Below are positions 52,065-61,077 of a stretch of 64,000 bases of DNA, piece by piece (position 1 is the first letter of the stretch; each line of letters opens with the position of its first letter). Source of the DNA: an uncultured Bacteroidales bacterium (GTDB lineage Bacteria; Bacteroidota; Bacteroidia; Bacteroidales; UBA932). The translations under genes and the position numbers were made by a program. The stretch spans positions 62,001 through 126,000 of the forward strand of contig CALUPG010000003.1 of assembly GCA_944322565.1 (NCBI GenBank), read 5' to 3'. The notes beneath the pieces were generated by a model. The model was not told the origin of the DNA. It searched no databases and saw only the letters and a program-made list of their open reading frames with translations.

Positions 52065-52212
52065 ACAGATGGTAGCAATTCATTTTCCTAACCCATCAAA
52101 AAACGGCCGATGTACCCCAATGATGGATATGGAATACAACTGCACATCACCTTTCATTTCCAACAGCTTGCATTATTCCTCCGAATTTCATCCGTATGTG
52201 GGCGAGTTTGCG

Positions 52213-52220
52213 TATCTTTG
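52213..52220 (+). promoter_or_regulatory. -7 element for the dipeptidase gene
   Basis: TATCTTTG, exact TAnnTTTG, about 80 bp upstream of the ATG at 52300. The interval 52065-52299 holds nothing else that I can recognise. Confidence 0.5.
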
Positions 52221-52299
52221 TATGTCATGCTGAGACATTGAGAAGGCATCTTCATGACTAATACTGACATATAAAAACTAAAAACTGTCGACATATAAT

Positions 52300-53652
52300 A
52301 TGAAAGAGTATATTGAAAAGCACAGGGAGCGCTTCCTTGACGAACTTTATTCACTGCTCAGGATTCCTTCGGTAAGTTCTCTTGAAGAAAACAGGCCGGA
52401 TATGCTGAAATGCGCGGAAAGGTTGAAGACACTGCTTCTGGAGGCCGGGGCGGATACGGCGGAAGTCTATCCCACAGAGGGACATCCGGTGGTATTCGGA
52501 GAAAAGACGGTAAGTCCGGAGGCCGCGACCGTTCTGGTCTACGGCCATTATGATGTGCAGCCAGTGGATCCGGTGGAGCTCTGGAAATCGGACCCGTTTG
52601 AACCGGAAATCCGGGACGGTGCCATCTATGCCAGGGGGGCGAATGACGACAAGGGACAGCTGTTCATGCATCTGAAGGCATTCGAGTATATGGTGCGGGA
52701 GGCCGGCCTCAGGCATAATGTGAAATTCATCTTCGAAGGTGAGGAAGAAATAGGCAGTCCGTCACTTGCCCCATGGGCTGCATCTCACAAGGACCTTCTT
52801 GCCGCTGACATCATCCTAGTCTCTGACACGACCATGATTTCGGAGACAGTGCCGTCGATAAACTGCGGGATGCGAGGGCTTTCGTATGTGGAGGTCAAGG
52901 TGACAGGGCCGGACAAGGACCTTCATTCAGGACATTACGGCGGAGCTGTCGCCAATCCGATAAATATCCTCTGCGACATGATTTCTTCCCTGATCGACCG
53001 GGACGGACACATCACGGTCAAGGGATTTTATGACGATGTGGCCGAACTTTCCGCCGAGGACAGGGCAAAGCTGGCAAGGGCCCCGTTTGATCTGGAAGAA
53101 TACAAGAATTTCTTGAAAATCAAGGAAGTCAGAGGAGAAAAAGGATATACTACTCTTGAGCGCACCGGCATCAGGCCTTGTCTGGATGTCAACGGCATCT
53201 GGGGCGGATATACAGGTGAGGGAGCGAAGACCGTATTGCCTTCAGAGGCTCATGCAAAAATCTCTATGCGTCTTGTCCCTAATCAGGACAGCGATACAAT
53301 CACAAAGCTTTTTGAAGAGCATTTCAAGTCAATCGCGCCTGATTGCGTGACGGTAGAAGTGAAACCTTGCCACGGAGGCAACGGCTTTCTCATACCTATT
53401 TCTTCTGAAGCATATCAGGCCGCCTCAAGGGCGATGGCTGATGTCTACGGCATTGAGCCTGTCCCGAGCCGCGGAGGAGGAAGCATTCCGATATTGGCGG
53501 ACCTGCAGCGCATCCTCGGCATTGACCCTCTTCTGATGGGATTCGGACTGGAACGGGATACAATCCATTCTCCGAACGAGAGCTTCCTGCTGAGACAGCT
53601 TTTCCGTGGTATGGAGGCAATTTCTCTTTTCTACAAGTATTACAGGAACTGA
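52300..53652 (+). CDS. M20-family dipeptidase
   Basis: This 450-residue protein has the M20 metallopeptidase motifs: LVYGHYDVQPVDP near 80-92 (zinc His and catalytic Asp), ARGANDDKGQLFMHL near 110-124 (bridging Asp), FIFEGEEEIGSP near 145-156 (catalytic Glu pair), and SGHYGGAVANP near 210. C-terminal GGGSIPILADLQ carries a further metal-site region. It has no signal peptide. It would hydrolyse dipeptides or related amides in the cytoplasm. pyrF begins 14 bp after it. Confidence 0.93.
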   Translation: MKEYIEKHRERFLDELYSLLRIPSVSSLEENRPDMLKCAERLKTLLLEAGADTAEVYPTEGHPVVFGEKTVSPEAATVLVYGHYDVQPVDPVELWKSDPFEPEIRDGAIYARGANDDKGQLFMHLKAFEYMVREAGLRHNVKFIFEGEEEIGSPSLAPWAASHKDLLAADIILVSDTTMISETVPSINCGMRGLSYVEVKVTGPDKDLHSGHYGGAVANPINILCDMISSLIDRDGHITVKGFYDDVAELSAEDRAKLARAPFDLEEYKNFLKIKEVRGEKGYTTLERTGIRPCLDVNGIWGGYTGEGAKTVLPSEAHAKISMRLVPNQDSDTITKLFEEHFKSIAPDCVTVEVKPCHGGNGFLIPISSEAYQAASRAMADVYGIEPVPSRGGGSIPILADLQRILGIDPLLMGFGLERDTIHSPNESFLLRQLFRGMEAISLFYKYYRN

Positions 53653-53666
53653 AAAAATCGTGACAT

Positions 53667-54509
53667 ATGAACAGAGAAGATTTGTACAGGCAGATTCAGG
53701 CAAAGAAGACAATGCTGTGCGTAGGACTGGATGTGGATTTCCAGAAAATGCCATCCTGCATAAGGGCTCTGGCCGAAAACGGGGAAATAGTCTTCAGGGG
53801 CCGGGAGTTCAGGGGGACGGCCCGCTCCATCGTCGAGTTCAACAAGGCAATCGTGGACGCAACGGCTGCACATTGTGTCGCCTACAAGCCTAACCTTGCT
53901 TTCTACGAGTGCTACGGTACTGACGGTATGAGAGCCCTTGAAGCCACAGTGGACTATATCAGAAGCAATTATCCGGAAATATTTCTGATTGCCGACGCCA
54001 AGAGGGGAGACATCGGGAATACTGCAAGGATGTATGCCAGGGCTTTCTTTGAGACCATGGACTTTGATGCCGTGACTGTGGCTCCCTACATGGGGGCGGA
54101 CAGTGTGACACCGTTCCTTGACCACAAGGGCAGATGGGCCATTGTGCTTGCGCTTACATCCAATGCCTCGGCCGCGCAGTTCCAGATGGCGCTCAAAGGA
54201 GAAAAACCTTTGTATCAGGCTGTCATGGAGGAAATGATGGAAATCTCCACTCCTGACAACATGATGTTCGTGGTAGGGGCGACTAAGGCTGACAAACTTT
54301 CTGAAATCCGCAGTTTCTGTCCTGACAATTTCCTTCTTGTACCAGGTGTCGGGGCTCAGGGCGGTTCGGCAGAAGAAGTGATGAGATACGGGGCGAATGA
54401 CAGGGGAGGGCTGCTCATCAATTCATCAAGGGGCATCCTCTATGCCGACGGCTCCGAAAAATTCGCAGAAACGGCGGCACTGAAAGCGGCGGAAACTGCC
54501 TCTTTCTGA
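53667..54509 (+). CDS. pyrF: Orotidine 5'-phosphate decarboxylase (type 2)
   Basis: This 280-residue enzyme has CVGLDVDFQKMP near 17-28, VEFNKAIVDATAAHCVAYKP near 57-76, the catalytic IADAKRGDIGNTA near 108-120, and PYMGADSVTPFL. The C-terminal phosphate-binding loop is VPGVGAQGGS near 228-237. It converts OMP to UMP in pyrimidine synthesis. It is convergent with sdaA, whose stop is 1 bp away. Confidence 0.96.
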   Translation: MNREDLYRQIQAKKTMLCVGLDVDFQKMPSCIRALAENGEIVFRGREFRGTARSIVEFNKAIVDATAAHCVAYKPNLAFYECYGTDGMRALEATVDYIRSNYPEIFLIADAKRGDIGNTARMYARAFFETMDFDAVTVAPYMGADSVTPFLDHKGRWAIVLALTSNASAAQFQMALKGEKPLYQAVMEEMMEISTPDNMMFVVGATKADKLSEIRSFCPDNFLLVPGVGAQGGSAEEVMRYGANDRGGLLINSSRGILYADGSEKFAETAALKAAETASF

Positions 54510-54510
54510 T

Positions 54511-55713
54511 TTATTTCTCGACAACGGCAGCAAGACCTCCCTCTCCTGTCTCCTTGTAGAGCGAAGGGAGGTCTTTTCCCGTACGCTTCATGGCCCGGAC
54601 TACCTGGTCGAAAGACACTCTGTGAAGTCCGTCCGTATATGATGCGTAGATGTTGGCGTCAAGGGCCCTTGCAGCCGCGTATGCATTCCTCTCTATGCAT
54701 GGAATCTGTACCAGGCCGCAGACAGGGTCGCATGTCATCCCGAGATGATGCTCAAGCCCCATCTCCGCCGAATATTCTATCTGGGCCGGACTTCCGCCCA
54801 TCAGCTGGTTGGCAGCGGCAGCCGTCATGGCACAGGCAACACCGACTTCCCCCTGGCAGCCGACTTCTGCTCCGGATATCGATGCATTCTGCTTCACCAC
54901 ATTCCCGACCAGGGCAGCTGTGGCGAGTGAGCGTATTATGCGCTTGTCGCTGTAGCCGTAAATGTTCCTGAGGTGGTAAAGGACACCCGGAAGCACTCCG
55001 CACGAGCCGCATGTCGGGGCAGTGACAATGATTCCGCCGGAGGCGTTTTCTTCACTGACCGCAAGGGCGTATGCGAAAATGAGCCCTCTGGTCCTCAGTA
55101 CATCCTTATATCCTTCCGCCCGAACATAATAGCTTGCCGCCTTTCTCCGCAGACGGAGCGGGCCTGGAAGTATGCCTTCCTTGTCAAGTCCGCGTTCAAT
55201 CGAGTCGCACATGGCTTTCCATACAGTGGCAAGGTAGTCCCATACGTCGCACTCCTCGTGTTCCTGGACATATTCCCAGTAGTTCCTGCTGTTGGTATTG
55301 CACCAGTTCAGCAGGTCTGTCATGCTGTTGAGCGGGTATACCTCCGGGGAATTGTCCACAGGCAGCTGGTCGCATACGATGTTTCCTCCTCCTATGCTGT
55401 AAAATGTCCATTCGTCATGTCTTTCTCCGTTCTCTCCGGTCACCGCTATCGTCATCCCGTTCGGATGTCTCGGAAGAAAGATTTTCGGCTGCCATTCGAT
55501 TTCGACATGCCCGGCCCTGCTGAGTGTTTCCATTATGGCAACATCAGTGAGGTGACCTCTTCCCGTGGCCGCAAGCGACCCATAGAGGGTCACATGAAAG
55601 TTCCTTGCATCAGGATGATGCTCCTGATATACTGCTGCGGCTTTCTGAGGTCCCATCGTATGGCTGCTCGACGGACCTTTGCCTATCTTATAGATTTCTT
55701 TAATAGATTTCAT
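54511..55713 (-). CDS. sdaA: L-serine ammonia-lyase, single chain
   Basis: From the ATG at 55711-55713 the protein has 400 residues. The beta domain opens MKSIKEIYKIGKGPSSSHTM, with the SSSHT motif, and includes YGSLAATGRGHLTDVA. The alpha domain contains VTAPTCGSCGVLPGVLYHL and GCQGEVGVACAMTAA, with Fe-S-ligating cysteines, and a later GMTCDPVCGLVQIPCIERNA. It is a [4Fe-4S] enzyme that converts serine to pyruvate and ammonia. A longer frame upstream to 55902 is not conserved. Confidence 0.95.
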   Translation of the reverse strand: MKSIKEIYKIGKGPSSSHTMGPQKAAAVYQEHHPDARNFHVTLYGSLAATGRGHLTDVAIMETLSRAGHVEIEWQPKIFLPRHPNGMTIAVTGENGERHDEWTFYSIGGGNIVCDQLPVDNSPEVYPLNSMTDLLNWCNTNSRNYWEYVQEHEECDVWDYLATVWKAMCDSIERGLDKEGILPGPLRLRRKAASYYVRAEGYKDVLRTRGLIFAYALAVSEENASGGIIVTAPTCGSCGVLPGVLYHLRNIYGYSDKRIIRSLATAALVGNVVKQNASISGAEVGCQGEVGVACAMTAAAANQLMGGSPAQIEYSAEMGLEHHLGMTCDPVCGLVQIPCIERNAYAAARALDANIYASYTDGLHRVSFDQVVRAMKRTGKDLPSLYKETGEGGLAAVVEK

Positions 55714-55823
55714 GATATTGTCATCAATTTCATGATATTGTCTTCCTGAAACATTTCCTGCCCGCACGGGCGATGCAATTTTCGGCTGCAAAAATGCCAT
55801 GAATCCATGACAAATGCAAAAAT

Positions 55824-55954
55824 TCAAGACTTTTTCATGGCAAAGTATCTCCACAGTCCTGCCGCATCTGCGGCAAACCATCCCACAGGTATTGCCCACC
55901 AAATACAGTCAAGTCCGAACTGCGGGGCGAAGGCATAGGCGACGGACAATCCTA
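55824..55954 (-). pseudogene. C-terminal remnant of a MATE efflux transporter
   Basis: Between sdaA and the DPP4 gene a minus-strand frame, starting at the DPP4 stop, reads about 43 residues with no start. Its core is APQFGLDCIWWAIPVGWFAA, ending RYFAMKKS and a TGA at 55824-55826. The GxDxIWWAxPxGW pattern is the typical last helix of MATE (NorM-like) transporters. The rest of the gene is absent, so this is a deletion scar. The DPP4 stop is formed at the join. Confidence 0.7.
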
Positions 55955-58045
55955 TAGATAGTCTTTAAAGTACATCGTGACCTTGTCCATCAGATGCACC
56001 CTGTCCTTGCCCATGACATTGTGCTGTGCGCATGGATAAGGGAAATAGTCCACCTGTACATTGTTTTTGATGCATTCCCTGATAAAGCTCAGGCTGTGTT
56101 CCCAGACGACGACATTGTCCACGGCCCCCTGGCAGATGAGCAGCTTGCCCTTCAGGTCCCCGGCTCTTGCAATCAGGCTTGTCCTGGCATACCCTTCGGG
56201 ATTGGCGGCAGGGGAGTCCATGTATCTCTCGCCGTACATCACCTCATACCATTTCCAGTCTATGACAGGGCCGCCGGCAACGGCCACCTTGAATATATCC
56301 GGATAATTGGTAATCAGCGATATGGTCATGAATCCCCCATAGCTCCACCCGTGGACTCCGATACGGTCGCAGTCAACATACGGCAGGGACATCAGCATCC
56401 TGACGCCTTCCATCTGGTCGGCCATTTCCGCCTGTCCGCATTGTCTCCAGATGGCCTTCTCATATTCAGCGCCCTGGTTGAGCGTGCCGCGGTTGTCCTG
56501 GACATAGACTATGTAGCCTCTCTGCGCCATGTACATTTCCCATGCCCGCAGCTCAGCATTCCATGTGTTCTTCACGAGCTGGGAATGTGGGCCGCCGTAG
56601 ACATAGAGGATGACCGGATATTTCCCGGAAGGGTCGAAGTCCTTCGGCTTTATGAGCCTGTACCAGTTGTCGTATTTCCCGTCGGCGCTTTTTACGGTGC
56701 CCAGTATAGTCTCGCACCATGCATAGTTGTCCGCCGGATCCGAGGCTGAGAAAAGGCGCTTGAGGAGTTTTCCGTCCGCAGAACGGAGGTCCGTGGTGTA
56801 CGGCACATCCAGACTTGACCATGTGTCTGCGAAATGCCTGCAGTCAGGACTCATGGCTATTTCATGCCATCCCGGTTCAAATGTCAGCCTCGTGCTCCTT
56901 CCGGTACGGATGTCAGTCTTGAAAAGATGATTTTCTGAAGGCGAGACCTCGGCTGAAGTGTAGTAGACATATCTCCCGTCGTTTCCGATGTATGCCACAT
57001 CGGCGTCCGTGCGGGTGATTCTCTTGACATTGCCGTCCATGCCGCAGAGATACAGGTTCCAGTATCCGTCCCGGCAGCAGGTCCTGTAGATGAATTCAAG
57101 GTGTTCTCCTGTGCTGCCTTTGAGGAACCATATCCTGTCCTGCGGCTCCACATACCGGCTGTCATGCTCTTCCAGCAGTGTCCTGATGAAGTCGCCGCTT
57201 TCAGCATCATACATGTTGAGCCTCATGTTTTTCTGGCTTCTGTCCAGGACCTGGATGAATATCCTTTCCCCGTCCGGTGACCATGTCACATTGGTCAGGT
57301 ACTGGTCATAGCCATAGTCGTCGGCCTTTACATACACAGTTGTGAGGGATGCAAGGTCGAATATACCCAGCCTTACATTCTCAGACGGCATCCCTGCCAT
57401 CGGATATTTGATTTCGAACAGGCTTCCTGTCCTGGTGGTGATGTCGAGCAGGGGAAAGGAGCTTACGAGGGATTCATCCTTCCGGTAGAATGCCAGTTTT
57501 CTGCCGTCAGGAGACCAGAAAATCCCTTCTGTGATGCCGAATTCGTTCCTGCTTGTGAACTGTCCGTAGGTGATGTCTTCATCGTCGCTGACAGCCACAG
57601 GCAGGCTGGTCCCGTTACTGTCGCCTATGTAGAGGCTTTTGCCGAGCGTATATGCATACCTCCCGCAGGAGCCTGGCGTGAGATTCTCTGCTCCGGAGGG
57701 GAAAGCAGTCATGATGCCGCCGCAATTGCCTCCGGCAGTCCCTGTCCCCGGGGCCCCTGATACTTCAGCCCTGACAGCTGCTGACCCGAGGTCAATGGAG
57801 AAGAGCGTGTCTCCGACAGTATAATAAAGGGTATTCCCGTCTTCTGACCAGCTGAATTCAGGCTTTTCCGGATATGCAGCCCCCGTATATACTGCCTCCT
57901 CCATGGTCAGAAGCCTTTCCATGTCATTTGCAGGTCTTGTCCCCCTGATACCGGTCTGTGCCAGGGCAGGCAATGTCCCCATAAAGATGGCTGCCGCCAG
58001 TCCTGCAGCGGATGTCAGCAGTATACGCAATGAAATTTTTTCCAT
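55952..58045 (-). CDS. Dipeptidyl-peptidase IV (S9 family)
   Basis: From the ATG at 58043-58045 the protein has 697 residues. A signal peptide (~1-30, ending LPALAQ) leads into an eight-bladed beta-propeller (~60-450). The alpha/beta hydrolase domain follows, with the nucleophile motif GVHGWSYGGFMT near 570, acid GAVDNVVVWEH and His in PCAQHNVMGKDR near 680. It removes X-Pro or X-Ala dipeptides in the periplasm or at the surface. An earlier start at 58093 is excluded by a -7 box TAAATTTG (58070-58077, minus strand) inside it. Confidence 0.93.
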   Translation of the reverse strand: MEKISLRILLTSAAGLAAAIFMGTLPALAQTGIRGTRPANDMERLLTMEEAVYTGAAYPEKPEFSWSEDGNTLYYTVGDTLFSIDLGSAAVRAEVSGAPGTGTAGGNCGGIMTAFPSGAENLTPGSCGRYAYTLGKSLYIGDSNGTSLPVAVSDDEDITYGQFTSRNEFGITEGIFWSPDGRKLAFYRKDESLVSSFPLLDITTRTGSLFEIKYPMAGMPSENVRLGIFDLASLTTVYVKADDYGYDQYLTNVTWSPDGERIFIQVLDRSQKNMRLNMYDAESGDFIRTLLEEHDSRYVEPQDRIWFLKGSTGEHLEFIYRTCCRDGYWNLYLCGMDGNVKRITRTDADVAYIGNDGRYVYYTSAEVSPSENHLFKTDIRTGRSTRLTFEPGWHEIAMSPDCRHFADTWSSLDVPYTTDLRSADGKLLKRLFSASDPADNYAWCETILGTVKSADGKYDNWYRLIKPKDFDPSGKYPVILYVYGGPHSQLVKNTWNAELRAWEMYMAQRGYIVYVQDNRGTLNQGAEYEKAIWRQCGQAEMADQMEGVRMLMSLPYVDCDRIGVHGWSYGGFMTISLITNYPDIFKVAVAGGPVIDWKWYEVMYGERYMDSPAANPEGYARTSLIARAGDLKGKLLICQGAVDNVVVWEHSLSFIRECIKNNVQVDYFPYPCAQHNVMGKDRVHLMDKVTMYFKDYL

Positions 58046-58069
58046 TTTCAAAGAATTTTCAAAAGCCTG

Positions 58070-58077
58070 CAAATTTA
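58070..58077 (-). promoter_or_regulatory. -7 element for the DPP4 gene
   Basis: Minus-strand TAAATTTG, exact TAnnTTTG, 25 bp upstream of the chosen ATG. Confidence 0.55.
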
Positions 58078-58158
58078 GCAACACTCCCGGCAATTCTCAA
58101 AAATTTTAAGTAACTTTAGGCGGCAATTCAGGACGGATTGCCTTAAAATCTTATTGTC

Positions 58159-59298
58159 ATGAAAAGTCATTCATGCAGCAGGAATAATTCCGCCGGAATG
58201 GGGAGCGCCCTCTCCTGTCTGTCCGCTGCAATTTTGTTTTCGGGAGCCGTCTTCATGCCTGCAGATGCAGATGCCTGCACGGGAATATCCCTAAAGTCCA
58301 GGGATGGGGCCCATGTATATGCCCGTACCTGTGAATGGGGCGGAAGCGACCTTGAGAGCCGCTATGTGGTGGTGCCCCGCAATGACAGGGCTGTGTCGAT
58401 GACCCCGACCGGCAGGAACGGGCTTGAATATGTCTCAAGATACGGATATGTCGGCGTTTCCGTCTCGCAGGACACATTTGTTACCGAAGGCATGAATGAG
58501 ACCGGGCTTTCTGCCGGGCTTTTCTTTTTCCCGGGATACGGGGAGTATGAGCCGTATGACAGCACGATGAATGCCTCTACAATAGTTGATGTGGAGCTTA
58601 CGGGATGGATTCTCGCCAATTTCTCGTCGATAGATGAGCTCAAGGAGGCTATCTCGGGCATCAGGGTCGTGGCGTTGAGTCCGCAGGCCGGCACAGCGCA
58701 CTGGAGGGTCGCCGAGCCGTCGGGCAGGCAGATTGTGATAGAGATAACTGGCGGAGTCACGCATTTCTTTGAGAACAGGCTCGGAGTGCTTACCAATTCT
58801 CCCGGATTCGAGTGGCAGATGACCAATCTCAACAATTATGTAAATGTTTTCACAGGGCAGGCGAATCCGCTGAAGCTTACGGATGAGGTCACGCTTTCAC
58901 AGTTCGGGGCAGGGGCCGGGCTTCACGGGCTTCCGGGGGACATAACCCCGCCTTCAAGGTTTGTCCGTGCCGCTTTCTACAAGGCTACTGCACCGCAGTA
59001 TGACACTCCGGAGGCTACCGTGATGGAGACATTCCAGATTCTCAATAACTTTGACATTCCTATAGGTATCGAGCACAATGCCGGAGAGGCACCTTCCGGA
59101 CTCCCGAGCGCCACACAGTGGACCACTTCTGCAGATACTCGTGGCATGAAATTCTACTACAGGACGGCATGGAACTCAACCGTCAGATGCCTTGACCTCA
59201 CTGCAATCGACTTCTCGAAGGTATCCCGTCAGGTACATCCCCTTGATGCTGTCAGGGAGCAGCCCGTGGAAATGATAAAAGTCAGGAACAGACCATAA
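58159..59298 (+). CDS. Choloylglycine hydrolase / penicillin V acylase-like Ntn hydrolase
   Basis: This 379-residue protein has an N-terminal signal (~1-39) cleaved just before Cys40 (ACTGISLKSRDGAHVYARTC), which becomes the N-terminal nucleophile. It continues with EWGGSDLESRYVVVPRN, and ends with EHNAGEAPSGLPSATQWTTS and DTRGMKFYYRTAWNSTVRC. This is the linear-amide C-N hydrolase family. Members hydrolyse conjugated bile salts or penicillin V or acyl-homoserine lactones; the sequence alone does not decide. The family is exported, here probably periplasmic. It is divergent from DPP4. Confidence 0.9.
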   Translation: MKSHSCSRNNSAGMGSALSCLSAAILFSGAVFMPADADACTGISLKSRDGAHVYARTCEWGGSDLESRYVVVPRNDRAVSMTPTGRNGLEYVSRYGYVGVSVSQDTFVTEGMNETGLSAGLFFFPGYGEYEPYDSTMNASTIVDVELTGWILANFSSIDELKEAISGIRVVALSPQAGTAHWRVAEPSGRQIVIEITGGVTHFFENRLGVLTNSPGFEWQMTNLNNYVNVFTGQANPLKLTDEVTLSQFGAGAGLHGLPGDITPPSRFVRAAFYKATAPQYDTPEATVMETFQILNNFDIPIGIEHNAGEAPSGLPSATQWTTSADTRGMKFYYRTAWNSTVRCLDLTAIDFSKVSRQVHPLDAVREQPVEMIKVRNRP

Positions 59299-59327
59299 AA
59301 GTATCCGGACGGCAACGGCGTCCAGAA

Positions 59328-60596
59328 TTACCAGTTCACTTGACCTCTGGACAGAGGCATTGTCATGCACCTCGGGCCGCCACCGCCTCGGGGAAGTTCC
59401 GATCCCGCGATAGATACTGCACATTTGCCGCAGATGAGGGATTTGCCTGATATTACATCTTCTGCAGTCATTATGCTGAAGCCGTCCTTGTCCAGTTCTT
59501 CAAGCGTATGGACATTGCGTGCATATGTGAGTATCTGACCTGGAGCCAGACAGAATGTATTGGCCCCGCTGTGCCACTGCTCGCGCTCCTGGTCCCATTC
59601 GTCGTCGCCTCCGCAGATAACAGGCTTGAGATCGACCCCAAGCTTTTTGAGGGCCTTGAGGATGTTCGGCTCTGACTTTATTGATGTCACCTTGCCGTCT
59701 GCAATTACAATATGTACTGTCTGATATTGTATATTGTTGAGCATCAATGGCTCAAATATCATGCATCTGTCTCTGTCAATCATAGTGAAGACCATATCCA
59801 GGTGTATGAATGACTCCGGAGAATGCGGAATCTGCTGGACAATGACATGATAAACGCCTTCAGGATGAGCCTTCCGGAATCTTTCTACCATGAAGTCTAT
59901 TCCCTGAGGCGAGGTCCTCGCTCCGTTCCCGACAAGAAGGATATCATCACGGACAATCTGGATGTCACCGCCTTCCATAACTGTCGGCGACCCCGCAGCG
60001 TTGAAATCATTTGCGTCAGTAATGCCGCATCTGAAGCATCCGCTGCATCTGTATATGGCTTCCATTATTATGGATTCACGCATTCTGATTTTGTTGGCCA
60101 TCCGGCACACGAGTACACTGTCGCCTATGGTGACAGCGGAGTCTCTTGTAAAATAGAAGTTGTACAGGGGATACAGTGCATAGTATTCGTTCGCAAGGTA
60201 TGCGGAAAGGGTGTTGATTTCGGCGGGAAGTCCCTCAATCAGAGCTGAAACAAGTGTGTCTGAGTCCTTCTCCATGAGCTTCTCGTAGTATTTGGCGGCA
60301 TCTTCACCCAGGCAGATTCGCTTGAGAAGGTCAGCCCTGTCACTGCTGCTGTCAAGAACCTTCTTCAGCAGAGGTCTCACTTCATATACTTTGGCGACTT
60401 TTGACAAGACTCCATATAGCTGCGAATATTCTTCCTGAGCAATGGAAAGGTTGAGGATGTCGCTGTATAATGCTCTCTGGACATTGCGAGGAGTCATATT
60501 TTCAACTTCGGCTCCGGGCGAATGAAGCATTACTGCCCCGAGTTTCCCAATTTCTGAACGGATTTCAATGTCAAGTGGTTGAGTATATGGTTCCAT
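59328..60596 (-). CDS. arcA: Arginine deiminase
   Basis: This 422-residue protein has the deiminase fold: MTPRNVQRALYSDILNLS near 33-50, NFYFTRDSAVTIGDSVLV near 145-162 with the catalytic Asp, GGDIQIVRDD, IPHSPESFIHLDMVFTMIDR near 255-274 with the His, and the C-terminal nucleophile in GGGPRCMTMPL near 407-416. It hydrolyses arginine to citrulline and ammonia, giving ATP through the ADI pathway or acid protection. No arcB or arcC is nearby. Confidence 0.93.
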   Translation of the reverse strand: MEPYTQPLDIEIRSEIGKLGAVMLHSPGAEVENMTPRNVQRALYSDILNLSIAQEEYSQLYGVLSKVAKVYEVRPLLKKVLDSSSDRADLLKRICLGEDAAKYYEKLMEKDSDTLVSALIEGLPAEINTLSAYLANEYYALYPLYNFYFTRDSAVTIGDSVLVCRMANKIRMRESIIMEAIYRCSGCFRCGITDANDFNAAGSPTVMEGGDIQIVRDDILLVGNGARTSPQGIDFMVERFRKAHPEGVYHVIVQQIPHSPESFIHLDMVFTMIDRDRCMIFEPLMLNNIQYQTVHIVIADGKVTSIKSEPNILKALKKLGVDLKPVICGGDDEWDQEREQWHSGANTFCLAPGQILTYARNVHTLEELDKDGFSIMTAEDVISGKSLICGKCAVSIAGSELPRGGGGPRCMTMPLSRGQVNW

Positions 60597-60718
60597 ATAT
60601 GTGAACTTTGAATTTTTGCAAGTTAAGCATTTTATGAAAAAATTTCAATAAATTTGAACTCATGATGTGACTTCCCGAATGATTGCGAAGGTTTCATCGG
60701 CATCATATGTCATGTAAT

Positions 60719-61048
60719 ATGAAAATCAAATCTGAATATTCCGGCCTTGACGGCAGCGGAGCATGGGAAAAAGTTGTAGAATATGTCAGGACCAACGGGT
60801 CCTTCTCATCGGTGACCGGGATTCCGTATTATGCTGCGTTTGTCGGCAGTTGTATTTTCCTTAAGGGAGGCCAGCCCGGCACCAGGCGATCGATGGAAGG
60901 GGAGTACCTGACCGGAAAGGATTTCGTGGCGGCGTATGATGCGGCAAAAAATCTGGAGAACATCAACACAGGGAAGATAAAGCCTTATATAAAAAGGCAG
61001 CAGACACCATTCATGGGTCTGCTCTTTTCAGCAGGTATCATAGAATAA
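60719..61048 (+). CDS. Hypothetical protein
   Basis: From the ATG at 60719 the protein has 109 residues. I do not recognise a family. It has an alpha/beta look with GAWEKVVEYVRTNGSFSSVT near 11-30, a hydrophobic YYAAFVGSCIFLKGG near 37-50, and a basic tail INTGKIKPYIKRQQTP. A further-upstream ATG at 60683 gives 12 more residues (with three His and two Arg) and lies closer to the upstream gap. It is convergent with gpsA. Confidence 0.55.
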   Translation: MKIKSEYSGLDGSGAWEKVVEYVRTNGSFSSVTGIPYYAAFVGSCIFLKGGQPGTRRSMEGEYLTGKDFVAAYDAAKNLENINTGKIKPYIKRQQTPFMGLLFSAGIIE

Positions 61049-61077
61049 GGAGGAGCTGCCGGATATCCGCTCTCTGA

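Noticed and set aside
54973..55749. 258-aa + strand frame over sdaA
   Set aside because: Antisense shadow of the serine ammonia-lyase.
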